NCBI GenBank assembly: GCA_027490305.1
Contig: JAIXYI010000071.1
Location: 1 to 64,000 of the forward strand
Source of the DNA: Flavobacteriaceae bacterium
Lineage (GTDB): Bacteria > Bacteroidota > Bacteroidia > Flavobacteriales > Flavobacteriaceae
Length of the DNA stretch: 64,000 nt
Direction of reading: 5' to 3'
Position numbers and translations under genes: made by a program. How positions within the stretch are numbered: position 1 is the stretch's first letter; each line of letters opens with the position of its first letter. Of the stretch, positions 17,750 to 26,418 are shown one piece after another. Under the pieces are notes generated by a model that was not told the DNA's origin, ran no database searches, and saw nothing but the letters and a program-made list of their open reading frames with translations.

Positions 17750-19060
17750 TTAGTTTCGTCCGCTGCCTTCATTACTGCCACGACGACTGCTTTTTTCCTG
17801 GCGGGCCGAACCGGAGCTACGCTGCGGAGCGGTGCGTACTGCCTGCTCTTTACTTCCTGATGAAGCGGCTGGTGTTACGCTGCGAGCAGGGGTAGTGGCG
17901 CGGGTGGGTGCGCTGGTCGTGCGGGTAGACTCCAAACTGCCACTTCTATCGCTTTTTGGCGTCACACGCACATTGCTGCTTGGACTGGTGCGTCCGCTTT
18001 CGAAAGAGCCACTTTGGGCGCGGCTGGGTTGCGTTGTCTGGCGTGTGCCTCCGTTAAAACGCGTACCCGTTCCAGTGGTGCCGTTTTGTGTACTGCTACT
18101 GGTGCGTGTTGGGGTGCCTTGAAGCGAACCGGATGCCGCGCGATTGGGTTGTGTTGTTTGACGTGTACCGCCTGTGAAACGTGTTCCAGCCTCTGCCGTA
18201 CGTCCGTTCTGAAGGGTTCCTCCCTGACGCGTTCCGGTAGAAGTCCCGCGTACCGGGGTGTTGTTGGTGCGCGTTCCGCTTCCGGATACGGCACGGGTGC
18301 CGCCGCGTGTTCCGGTGCGGGTATCGTGTCGTACAAGATCGTAGTCCCGTTTGTTATCAACCTGTGTACGTTGCGAGAACGAACGACCCGGATTCTGGCG
18401 TTCGAAGCCGTTCTGGCGACGACCGTCATAGAGTCGGTAGGCGCGTGGGTTGCACACATTTACATAATTGTAGTGGTTGTGTACGTTGATGTGTCCGTAT
18501 ATGTTACGACGGTAGCGGTAGATAGGGTAGGGACTCCAGTAGCTATAATAGGTAGGATAGTACCCCCAATACCAAGGTGAATAATACGGACGGTAGTAGG
18601 GATCCCAAAAGACACCGAAAATAACGGGGCGTACGACATATACCGGCTCATAAATATAGTTAGGGCCATACATATATACGTCACCTACGACCTGCACCGA
18701 TACGCGATCACCGTCGCGCTCGACGTTGATGGTCGCTACGTCCTGAAAGACGTCTTTTTCCAAAACCGATTGTACGACGATAAGGTGTAGGTTCTTTTCG
18801 GTTGTCTCGATGACCCGCAGGTAATCCACGTAGCCGTCGTTATTGAGGTCAAGATTGGAAATTTGGATTTTAGGGTCGTTGAGTCGACGTTCAAAATCTT
18901 CGAGGTCGCGCGAATCGCCAAAAATAGAGGCAACCGCTTTCAGGTCGAGGTTATCGCTGATGTCGCTACTGGTAGCAGTGACGGTGGTCCGGTCCTGCGC
19001 ATGCAGCATTCCAAATGAAAGGAATCCCATCAGCATCAGGAAAATAGTTTTGGTTTTCAT
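17750..19060 (-). CDS. Secreted low-complexity protein with EF-hand-like loop
   Basis: About 436 residues beginning with a signal peptide ending HAQ (ATG at 19060 preferred over 19105). The ordered N-terminal part contains a Ca-loop-like DLNNDGYVDYLRVIE. A short Tyr/Trp/Pro-rich stretch follows (YYRPYYSPWYWGYYP). The second half is low complexity, rich in Thr, Gly, Arg, Ser and Gln, with a repeated unit of about 35 residues around GTRFxGGTRQTTQPxRAxSGS. No enzymatic domain is recognised. It may be a periplasmic or surface protein with a disordered tail. Confidence 0.8.
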   Translation of the reverse strand: MKTKTIFLMLMGFLSFGMLHAQDRTTVTATSSDISDNLDLKAVASIFGDSRDLEDFERRLNDPKIQISNLDLNNDGYVDYLRVIETTEKNLHLIVVQSVLEKDVFQDVATINVERDGDRVSVQVVGDVYMYGPNYIYEPVYVVRPVIFGVFWDPYYRPYYSPWYWGYYPTYYSYWSPYPIYRYRRNIYGHINVHNHYNYVNVCNPRAYRLYDGRRQNGFERQNPGRSFSQRTQVDNKRDYDLVRHDTRTGTRGGTRAVSGSGTRTNNTPVRGTSTGTRQGGTLQNGRTAEAGTRFTGGTRQTTQPNRAASGSLQGTPTRTSSSTQNGTTGTGTRFNGGTRQTTQPSRAQSGSFESGRTSPSSNVRVTPKSDRSGSLESTRTTSAPTRATTPARSVTPAASSGSKEQAVRTAPQRSSGSARQEKSSRRGSNEGSGRN

Positions 19061-19150
19061 AATAAGGATTTTTTCTTTACCACATAGACGAAAAAACCGG
19101 TCCATTTGTAATCGGATTGGGAAAAGTTTAACGAAAAACGCGAATTTTCG

Positions 19151-21115
19151 CTATTCCACACGCTTCATGCAGATGCGTTCCGGGGCGTGCAGTACCATGG
19201 GAAACTTCTCGACTTTGACCGAACTGGCATCCAGACCGAAGGCTTTTTCCTCTGACAAACTCAGCTTCTTGATGAGGAAGTAGGTGTTCATGACGATCTT
19301 CTCATGCCACCTCAAGTCGCTGTCGTTCGACAGGAATTTCTCTGAAAGCACGAATTTGAAGTCGCCGATGATGTTGTTCTTATTTAACGACTCGTAGCGG
19401 CTGGTGATGTCTACTTCGCCATTTTTCACCAGATCCTTCACCACTTCCTTGAACATGATATTGATCTTCGTCGGTTCGCGGAAGCCGAGGTTAAAGTCAA
19501 TCCGGATCAGGTCGTCTTTGACGATTTCCGTTACTTTATAATCGGTTCGATACGGTTCGTTGAGAATGTTCACGTGGATGAACCAATAAATATCGGCGCG
19601 TTTCGGCCGTTTCTGTAGGATCGAGTACATGACCTTTTCTTCAATCTCATCCACGCGGGCTGCATTGGTCATATAAACGAGGTGGGTAGCGTATTTCGGA
19701 ATCGAAAGGTCTTTGCTGAGATCGGAAAGCACTTGCTTGTAGTCGCCGATTTTCACGATTTTAGTGTAGGCCTTGCTGATTTTCTTCGCCCGGTACCACA
19801 CCGACATAATACCGATGAGGCCGATGGCGATAACGAGTGTTACGTAGCCACCTTCCGGGAATTTCTTGCTATTGGCGACCAGAAAACTGATTTCAATGAG
19901 CAAATACAGGGCAATCAGCGGCGACATGATATACCATTTCACCCTTTTGAGGATCATGTAGTAGTTCAGCAATACCGTCGTCATAATCATACACAAGATG
20001 ATGGCGAGTCCGTAGGCGGCCTCCATCGCTGCCGATTCGCGGAAGTGCCATACGATGCCGACACAGCCCAAAAACAGCAACCAGTTAATAGACGGAATAT
20101 ACAGTTGTCCTTTCAGGTCGGTCGGATATTTGATGCGCACCTTCGGCCAGAAACTGAGGCGCATGGCCTCGTTGATGAGCGTAAACGAGCCGCTGATGAG
20201 GGCTTGTGACGCAATGACCGCCGCCATGGTGGCGATGGCGATACCGAAAGGCTTGAACCAATCGGCCATGATGATATAGAACGGGTTTCCGTTGTCAGGA
20301 TCGAGCATCTGAAGGGTTTGTCCCTCGTGTTGGATGAGGTAGGCCGCCTGGCCGAAATAGTTGAGTACCAACGCGACTTTCACGAATATCCAACTCACGC
20401 GGATGTTGTTACGCCCACAGTGTCCCATGTCGGAATACAAGGCCTCGGCACCGGTCGTACAGAGGAATACGGCGCCCAATAGCACGAAAGCACTGACCTG
20501 GTCGTCGGTATTGGCCAGCAGTTGGTAGGCATAATACGGATTAATCGCTCTGAATACTTCCGGATGGTCGACAATCTGGATCGTACCGAGCAAGCCCAGC
20601 ATGCCGAACCACAGAAACATCATCGGTGCGAAGAACTTCCCTACGAGGTTCGTCCCGAACTGCTGGATGTAGAAAAGCAGGAAGAGGATACCAATTACAA
20701 TCGGTACGGTGTCGATTTCCGGATCGAAGTAGCGCAATCCTTCCACTGCCGATGAAACCGAGATAGGGGGCGTGATGATACCGTCTGCCAACAGCGCCGA
20801 CCCCCCAATAATAGCGGGTACGATCAGCCATTGGATTTTGGTTCGTTTGACCAACGCATACAACGCAAAAATACCACCTTCACCGTGGTTATCGGCGTTG
20901 AGGGTAATGATGACGTACTTTATCGTGGTTTGCAGCGTAAGTGTCCAGAAAATAAGGGAGACGCCCCCCAAAATCAAATCTGACTGAATCTTATGCTCGT
21001 CGATGATGGCTTTCATCACGTATAGCGGCGACGTACCGATATCTCCGTAGATAATCCCTAAAGTGATGAAAAGTCCAGCCAGCGATAGTTTGCTCAGGTG
21101 CTTGGAAGAGCTCAT
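19151..21115 (-). CDS. kup: Kup-type potassium uptake protein
   Basis: A 654-residue K+/H+ symporter: twelve transmembrane helices in the first 460 residues starting with LGIIYGDIGTSPLYV, the conserved NADNHGEGGIFALYAL block, and a long cytoplasmic C-terminal domain. It is monocistronic. Kup proteins handle low-affinity K+ uptake in acidic or high-osmotic conditions. Confidence 0.95.
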   Translation of the reverse strand: MSSSKHLSKLSLAGLFITLGIIYGDIGTSPLYVMKAIIDEHKIQSDLILGGVSLIFWTLTLQTTIKYVIITLNADNHGEGGIFALYALVKRTKIQWLIVPAIIGGSALLADGIITPPISVSSAVEGLRYFDPEIDTVPIVIGILFLLFYIQQFGTNLVGKFFAPMMFLWFGMLGLLGTIQIVDHPEVFRAINPYYAYQLLANTDDQVSAFVLLGAVFLCTTGAEALYSDMGHCGRNNIRVSWIFVKVALVLNYFGQAAYLIQHEGQTLQMLDPDNGNPFYIIMADWFKPFGIAIATMAAVIASQALISGSFTLINEAMRLSFWPKVRIKYPTDLKGQLYIPSINWLLFLGCVGIVWHFRESAAMEAAYGLAIILCMIMTTVLLNYYMILKRVKWYIMSPLIALYLLIEISFLVANSKKFPEGGYVTLVIAIGLIGIMSVWYRAKKISKAYTKIVKIGDYKQVLSDLSKDLSIPKYATHLVYMTNAARVDEIEEKVMYSILQKRPKRADIYWFIHVNILNEPYRTDYKVTEIVKDDLIRIDFNLGFREPTKINIMFKEVVKDLVKNGEVDITSRYESLNKNNIIGDFKFVLSEKFLSNDSDLRWHEKIVMNTYFLIKKLSLSEEKAFGLDASSVKVEKFPMVLHAPERICMKRVE

Positions 21116-21217
21116 ACAGGATGTAAGAAATAAGGGTGTAAAAGTACGTATTTTTGACCATTCGGCACGGGAATAGCCTATTATTTATTTCTGTGAGGGT
21201 TTACGTATCTTCGTCGG

Positions 21218-22261
21218 ATGAAGCGACTTATCGTGCTGTTCATCGTTGTGTGCGGATGGGTGTCAGGCTGCGCCCCGCGTTTGGCTCATCCGCAACCCCT
21301 CACGTCCCTCACTATCGATACGCTTTTTACGGGAAAAGCCAGTATTCGTTCGCTGGCTGTCGGTCCATCTGATATCTGGTTCGGCGCTGATAAAGGCCGA
21401 TTAGGTCAGATTCACCTCGCCACAGGGGACATAACCCTTCGCCAAATCGACACCCTGACGTCTGAACTTCGAAGTATCGCGATGACCCGCGACGCGTTAT
21501 TTGTGTTGAATGTGGGAAGTCCGGCCACCCTATTCCGACTTGACATGGCCAACGGAAAGGAAACACTTGTATACCGCGAGGACGGCGCGTCGGTGTTTTA
21601 TGACAGTATGGTTTTTCGGGATGATACCCACGGAGTGGCCATCGGAGATCCGGTGGGCGGTTGCCTATCGGTCATCCAAACCAATGACGGCGGTCATCAC
21701 TGGACGAAAATTGCCTGTAGCCGCCTTCCGCAAACCGCAGCAGGTGAAGCCGCTTTCGCGTCGAGCAACACCTGTGTTTCAGTGAAAGGGCATGACCTAT
21801 GGATGGCATCGGGCGGACAAAAAGCACGTGTGTTTCATTCGGCCGACCATGGAACGACCTGGTCGGTAGTAGATACTCCCATCCGGCAGGGCGAAACGAT
21901 GACGGGTATTTTTTCGATTGCGTTTGCGGATGCCCATACGGGCATGATCGCGGGCGGAAATTACGACAAGCCTACTGACAATGGCGCCAACAAAGCCATT
22001 ACCCATGATGGGGGGAAGACGTGGCAACTGGTGAGTGACGGCCAGGGACCCGGTTATATTTCTTGTATACAGGCCATCCCCGGAAGTAAAGGCAAGGGAT
22101 GGGTAACGGTCGGGGCAACGGGCATCCATCGGTCGGATGATGCCGGCCAGACCTGGCGTTTGCTTTCGCCTGTATCGGATTTGTATACCGTTCGCTTTGC
22201 TTCGCCTACGGTTGCCTATGCGGCAGGTCGTGGTAAAGTAGTACGGCTTACCTTCCGCTAA
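21218..22261 (+). CDS. Beta-propeller lipoprotein (YCF48/BNR-repeat type)
   Basis: A 347-residue protein with lipobox VSGC (Cys18) and repeated Asp-box motifs: NDGGHHWTKI, DHGTTWSVVD, HDGGKTWQLV and DDAGQTWRLL. These indicate a six- or seven-bladed propeller like YCF48/sialidase-type folds. No catalytic sialidase residues are evident, so a binding or assembly role is more likely. Its TAA ends at 22261, directly abutting the stop of the convergent helicase gene with no base between them. Confidence 0.85.
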   Translation: MKRLIVLFIVVCGWVSGCAPRLAHPQPLTSLTIDTLFTGKASIRSLAVGPSDIWFGADKGRLGQIHLATGDITLRQIDTLTSELRSIAMTRDALFVLNVGSPATLFRLDMANGKETLVYREDGASVFYDSMVFRDDTHGVAIGDPVGGCLSVIQTNDGGHHWTKIACSRLPQTAAGEAAFASSNTCVSVKGHDLWMASGGQKARVFHSADHGTTWSVVDTPIRQGETMTGIFSIAFADAHTGMIAGGNYDKPTDNGANKAITHDGGKTWQLVSDGQGPGYISCIQAIPGSKGKGWVTVGATGIHRSDDAGQTWRLLSPVSDLYTVRFASPTVAYAAGRGKVVRLTFR

Positions 22262-23521
22262 TCAATACCAGCGGCGCTTGTTTTGCTTCGAACCGCTTGA
22301 TTTTCGCGATGATTTCGGCTTTCCGCTCCGGTTGTTGTTCTGGGTCGGCTCCGGTTTTTGTGGCACAGCGCCGGGTTCGGGAGTGCCGTCCTGCCAAGGC
22401 CACGGGTGCTCGGAGATGACATCGACTTCCACTTTCGTCAGTTTCAGGATGTCACGCCAATACGGTGCTTCGTCTTTCCCACAGAAGGAAATCGCTTTGC
22501 CCGCACGTCCGGCGCGACCGGTTCGGCCGATACGGTGCACGTAGGTTTCGGGCACATTGGGAAGATCGAAATTGATCACATAAGGCAACTGGCTGATGTC
22601 GATACCCCGGGCGGCGATATCCGTAGCGACCAACACGCCGACTTCCTTCGCCTTGAAGGCTTCGAGCACACGTTGGCGTGCCGATTGGGATTTATCGCCA
22701 TGGATTGCTTCTGCGGCTACGCCTTTTTTTCGAAGGGCCCGCACAACGTTATCAGCCCCGTGTTTGGTACGGGTGAAGACCAATACATCCGAGAGGTTTT
22801 CATTCCGGATGAGGTGGTACAGTAAGTTCCTTTTCTCGTTTTTCTCGACGAAATAGATTTCCTGCTCCACACGTTCTGCGGTGGAGGAAACCGGCGTTAC
22901 TGAAACACTTTCCGGGTTTTTGAGGAACATCTCGGCCAGTTCGCGTATCGGGAGCGGCATAGTGGCCGAAAAAAGCAGCGTCTGCCGGTTGTCAGGCGTA
23001 AGTTTGACGATCTTCTTGACGTCGTTTACAAACCCCATGTCGAGCATTTGGTCGGCTTCGTCCAATACGAGTGTATGCAGGTGGTCAAGGTCGATGAAAC
23101 CTTGTTTGTGAAGGTCGAGGAGGCGTCCGGGCGTGGCGATAAGTACATCGACGCCGCGTCGCAACTGGTCGACTTGCGGAATTTGCGAAACGCCGCCGAA
23201 TACCGTCACCTGGCGCAGGTTGGTGTATTTCGAATACTCGTCAAAATTCTCACCAATCTGCAGGGCGAGTTCGCGTGTGGGCGTCACCACCAGGGCGCGT
23301 ATCAGTTTGCGTTTGCTGGAACCCATCCGGTGCAGTTGCTGGATGATGGGAATGGCGAAGGCCGCGGTTTTTCCGGTGCCGGTTTGGGCACATCCTACTA
23401 AATCAGAGCCCTTTAGGATAATCGGGATGGCTTGTTGCTGAATAGGAGTAGGAGTGGTGTAACCTTTATCTTGTATCGCTTCGAGCAGGTTACTCGATAG
23501 CTGTAAGTCTTTGAAATTCAT
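22262..23521 (-). CDS. DEAD-box ATP-dependent RNA helicase
   Basis: About 419 residues with all helicase motifs: AQTGTGKTA (I), PTRELALQ (Ia), TPGRLLDL, VLDEADQML (II, DEAD), SATM (III), VATDIAARGIDI (V) and HRIGRTGRAG (VI). The C-terminal tail is basic with Asn/Ser/Lys-rich low complexity, as in RhlE-like proteins. It acts on structured RNA, for example ribosome assembly or cold adaptation. Start at 23521 (MNFKDLQLS); a -7 promoter box lies 34 bases upstream. Confidence 0.95.
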   Translation of the reverse strand: MNFKDLQLSSNLLEAIQDKGYTTPTPIQQQAIPIILKGSDLVGCAQTGTGKTAAFAIPIIQQLHRMGSSKRKLIRALVVTPTRELALQIGENFDEYSKYTNLRQVTVFGGVSQIPQVDQLRRGVDVLIATPGRLLDLHKQGFIDLDHLHTLVLDEADQMLDMGFVNDVKKIVKLTPDNRQTLLFSATMPLPIRELAEMFLKNPESVSVTPVSSTAERVEQEIYFVEKNEKRNLLYHLIRNENLSDVLVFTRTKHGADNVVRALRKKGVAAEAIHGDKSQSARQRVLEAFKAKEVGVLVATDIAARGIDISQLPYVINFDLPNVPETYVHRIGRTGRAGRAGKAISFCGKDEAPYWRDILKLTKVEVDVISEHPWPWQDGTPEPGAVPQKPEPTQNNNRSGKPKSSRKSSGSKQNKRRWY

Positions 23522-23554
23522 TAAAATGGGTTCTTCCTTTGGGGAATTTAGCCG

Positions 23555-23562
23555 CAAAGATA
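23555..23562 (-). promoter_or_regulatory. Candidate -7 element for the DEAD-box helicase
   Basis: Minus-strand TATCTTTG matches TAnnTTTG, 34 bases upstream of the start codon. No clear TTG is seen 19-20 bases further upstream, so the -33 part is weak. Confidence 0.45.
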
Positions 23563-23578
23563 GGGATTCCCTGACGAT

Positions 23579-24112
23579 TTATCGACCTGCGGTTCCAGAC
23601 GTGCGTATGGCGGCCAGTGTGCGGTCGGTTTGGATGAGTTCAGAAACCCATTCGCGACGGGTTTGTTCCACGTCACCGTCCAGATAGGCGGCCCATTCAT
23701 CCGTACACAGGATTTTACGAACCTCCCGCATGCGCCGGATTGTTTGTGGGGCCGTACGCAGCCATCCGTTTACAATACCCTGGTCGCGATGGTGGTAGGT
23801 GGCTTCCTTACGGTCGAAATCCACGGCAATCCAATAGAGTCGTTGGTCGTCGTCGTCCGGCAGGAAATCCGTCCATTTGGCATAGCCCAGCCGTTGTCCG
23901 CGTGCTTCGCCTCCTTCTAACCGCCAACGGCAATTCGCGACCCGGGCCCAGTGATCTGACAGGCGGTATACACCCGTTTCGTCGAAGAAGTACCGGCTTC
24001 CGGTACGACTGGTGAAATCGGCCACACGGTCTTCGATTTCGGTCTTGGGCCGTTCCAGCCAAAGGCAAAAGGTGTGTTGGTGGAAGTTGCGTCGATTGAA
24101 AGAGGCCGGCAT
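23579..24112 (-). CDS. Conserved hypothetical protein, downstream of tamA-like gene
   Basis: About 177 residues, Trp- and Arg-rich, starting MPASFNRRNFHQHTFCLW (ATG at 24112). It reads well as a soluble mixed alpha/beta protein (WTDFLPDDDDQRLYWIAVDFDRK in the middle) but matches no family I recognise. It begins 14 bases after the stop of the TamA-like gene and so is probably the third gene of that operon. Confidence 0.7.
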   Translation of the reverse strand: MPASFNRRNFHQHTFCLWLERPKTEIEDRVADFTSRTGSRYFFDETGVYRLSDHWARVANCRWRLEGGEARGQRLGYAKWTDFLPDDDDQRLYWIAVDFDRKEATYHHRDQGIVNGWLRTAPQTIRRMREVRKILCTDEWAAYLDGDVEQTRREWVSELIQTDRTLAAIRTSGTAGR

Positions 24113-24126
24113 GGCGTAAAAGTACG

Positions 24127-26418
24127 TCAAAACGGATACCCAATCGCAATATTCAAAACAAGGTTCTCCCGCCTCCAATCCGGGTTACCAAAGGCAATAC
24201 GGTCGCCCACCCATTTTTGGCCGTTGGGTAGATACGGCACGCGAAGGGGAAACGCGAGGTCGAGCCGCAGCACCAAAAAGGAGAGGTCTACCCGCAACCC
24301 GGCACCGGTTCCTACCGCCAGGTCGTTTAAGAACCGATTGGTGAGCCGTGCGCCCGGTCGTTCCGGATCGTCGCGCAGCAGCCAGATGTTTCCGGCATCG
24401 AGAAAGAGGGCGCCATGAACGACCGAGTAGAGTTTGGCCCGGTATTCGGTGCTGAACTCTAGTTTGGCATCACCCGATTGGTCGGGCAGGAAGTCGCTGT
24501 CGAGCGTCCGTACATCGAAATGGCCGGGGCCGATGGAACGGGCGCGAAACGCGCGGATGCTGTTCGTGCCGCCAATGAAAAACTGCTTGATATAGGGCAT
24601 TTCGGTTGAATTGCCATACGCCACGCCCACTCCGGCGATGATCCGGCTCGCCAACTGCGAGTTGTCTCCCAATTTCAGGTAGTGCCGTAGTTCGGTTTCG
24701 ACTTTGACAAACTGGCTGAACGCCACGCCCAGCCATTCTTTTTGGTTACCGGCTTTTACGTCAGCGCCCGACAAGAGACCCGCCGCGTTGCCCGCCAGGT
24801 CGACTTTGCCATGGAAGTAAAACGTATGGCGAAGCCGCTTCCGCATGGTGTTGGTATAGGTATACGAGTAGGTAGGACCGAAAATGAACTGTTTTTCAAT
24901 GACTTTCTGCAACGACGGAACATCGTCTATCTGTGATTGGTACAGCGGCGTAACGTTCTGCGGACTCACATAGGTGATTTCCGTTACGTTGAGCTGGTGC
25001 TCGGTTTCAATGCGGTCCTTCCACAGATAGCCAAACTGGCCGCGGAAGGTGTTGAGGGCATACAACTTGTCGCGTTTTTGGTATTCATAGCCGACTTCCG
25101 CTTTGGTTTGCGGCACGAACCCACCCGACGTATTCAGTGAGAAAGGGGAGATGAAGCGCGGCCACACCAGACTCGCCTGGCCGCCGATCCGGAAGACATT
25201 GAACCCTTTGTTTTGTCCGGACACCTGGACCTCCATCCCACCAAACACCGAAATCGTGAGCAGTTCCGCGCCCCGGAAGGTATTGCGGTTCTTCCAGTCG
25301 ACGTTGAGTTCGGTGCCGGTGTAATTCGCCGAGTTCGTTTTTCCCAACACCTTCACCTGTATGGATTTAGGAGGAAGTGGCGTGAGGAAATAGTAGGCAT
25401 CCAGGAAGTCGCCGATGGTATCTTTTGCCGGTCGGAATTCGTTTTTGACAAACTTGAACGTACCGAGGTTGACGAGCCTATTAAGCGACAAATTGTGGTT
25501 ACGACGGTTGTATAGGTCGTTTTTCCGGAACAGCAACACCCGGTCGAAAACGCGTGGGTTGAACGTCCGTTCGGGGTCGATGATGCTAAAGTCTTTAAAG
25601 GATTTCTCTACGACATCCTGATCGGTCACGCTGTCGTTCAGGCTGAAATTCGGGTAGACGACGATGTTATGGATGCGATAGGGCACCAGCGCTTTTTTCG
25701 GCGCTTCTGATTTGACACGAACGGTCAGGTCGACTTCGTATTTCCCGACGGTGCTGTCGACTTCCACCAACAGGTAATCGGGGTTGAAGTAATAATAGCC
25801 GCGTTGCTTCAGGCGTTGGTCGATGCGCTCGCGCTCGGCTTTGATGGTCTCCAGGCTGTAGGGTTCGCCTTTTTTAAGGAACGTGCGGCGCACGGTGTTT
25901 CCGATGGCCTTTTCAATCCCCTGGGTTGAATCAGAGGGGAAGTCGACGTTCCGGATGCGGTAGCGTGGACCGACCGAAACGGTATAATCCGCACGCGCCG
26001 TTTTGCCCTTTCGCGTAGAGTCGACGCTCATGATGGTCTTGAAGAAGCCGTTGTTTTCCGAGCGGTTCGCGAGTACGCTGCCGTTGTAGTCGAGGTCAAC
26101 CTTACTGAACAATACGGGCGGTTCGCCTACTTTGAATTTCAGCCAGTGACGAAACCCTTTGTCTTTCTTCACATCGCCCGCGAGGTTATAGAAAAAGAGT
26201 TTGGGGCGCATCCACAGGAACTTCCGGTTGGGTTGCGGACGGGGCAGTTCTTTCAGTTCCGGCCGCAGCGCCTTGCGTTCTTTTTTGGGCACCGCGTCTC
26301 CCTTCACGGTGACTTTCGCACCTGTATACAGCAGATCGCCTTCCGGAACGCTTTTGAGTCCGGTGCAGGCGGCCAACAGCCACACCATCACGAGGAGGAT
26401 ACTATAACTTCTTTTCAT
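24127..26418 (-). CDS. TamA/BamA-type outer-membrane assembly lipoprotein
   Basis: About 763 residues. The start at 26418 gives a lipoprotein signal with lipobox LLAAC (Cys17); the upstream extension is Lys/Arg-rich shadow of tamB. Several POTRA domains (about 30-400) precede a 16-strand-type barrel with the family signature FIGGTNSIRAFRARSIGPG and a terminal Phe (IAIGYPF). A lipid-anchored Omp85 member is a Bacteroidota variant of TamA. It overlaps tamB by 17 bases, and together they should form the envelope-spanning TAM system. Confidence 0.9.
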   Translation of the reverse strand: MKRSYSILLVMVWLLAACTGLKSVPEGDLLYTGAKVTVKGDAVPKKERKALRPELKELPRPQPNRKFLWMRPKLFFYNLAGDVKKDKGFRHWLKFKVGEPPVLFSKVDLDYNGSVLANRSENNGFFKTIMSVDSTRKGKTARADYTVSVGPRYRIRNVDFPSDSTQGIEKAIGNTVRRTFLKKGEPYSLETIKAERERIDQRLKQRGYYYFNPDYLLVEVDSTVGKYEVDLTVRVKSEAPKKALVPYRIHNIVVYPNFSLNDSVTDQDVVEKSFKDFSIIDPERTFNPRVFDRVLLFRKNDLYNRRNHNLSLNRLVNLGTFKFVKNEFRPAKDTIGDFLDAYYFLTPLPPKSIQVKVLGKTNSANYTGTELNVDWKNRNTFRGAELLTISVFGGMEVQVSGQNKGFNVFRIGGQASLVWPRFISPFSLNTSGGFVPQTKAEVGYEYQKRDKLYALNTFRGQFGYLWKDRIETEHQLNVTEITYVSPQNVTPLYQSQIDDVPSLQKVIEKQFIFGPTYSYTYTNTMRKRLRHTFYFHGKVDLAGNAAGLLSGADVKAGNQKEWLGVAFSQFVKVETELRHYLKLGDNSQLASRIIAGVGVAYGNSTEMPYIKQFFIGGTNSIRAFRARSIGPGHFDVRTLDSDFLPDQSGDAKLEFSTEYRAKLYSVVHGALFLDAGNIWLLRDDPERPGARLTNRFLNDLAVGTGAGLRVDLSFLVLRLDLAFPLRVPYLPNGQKWVGDRIAFGNPDWRRENLVLNIAIGYPF

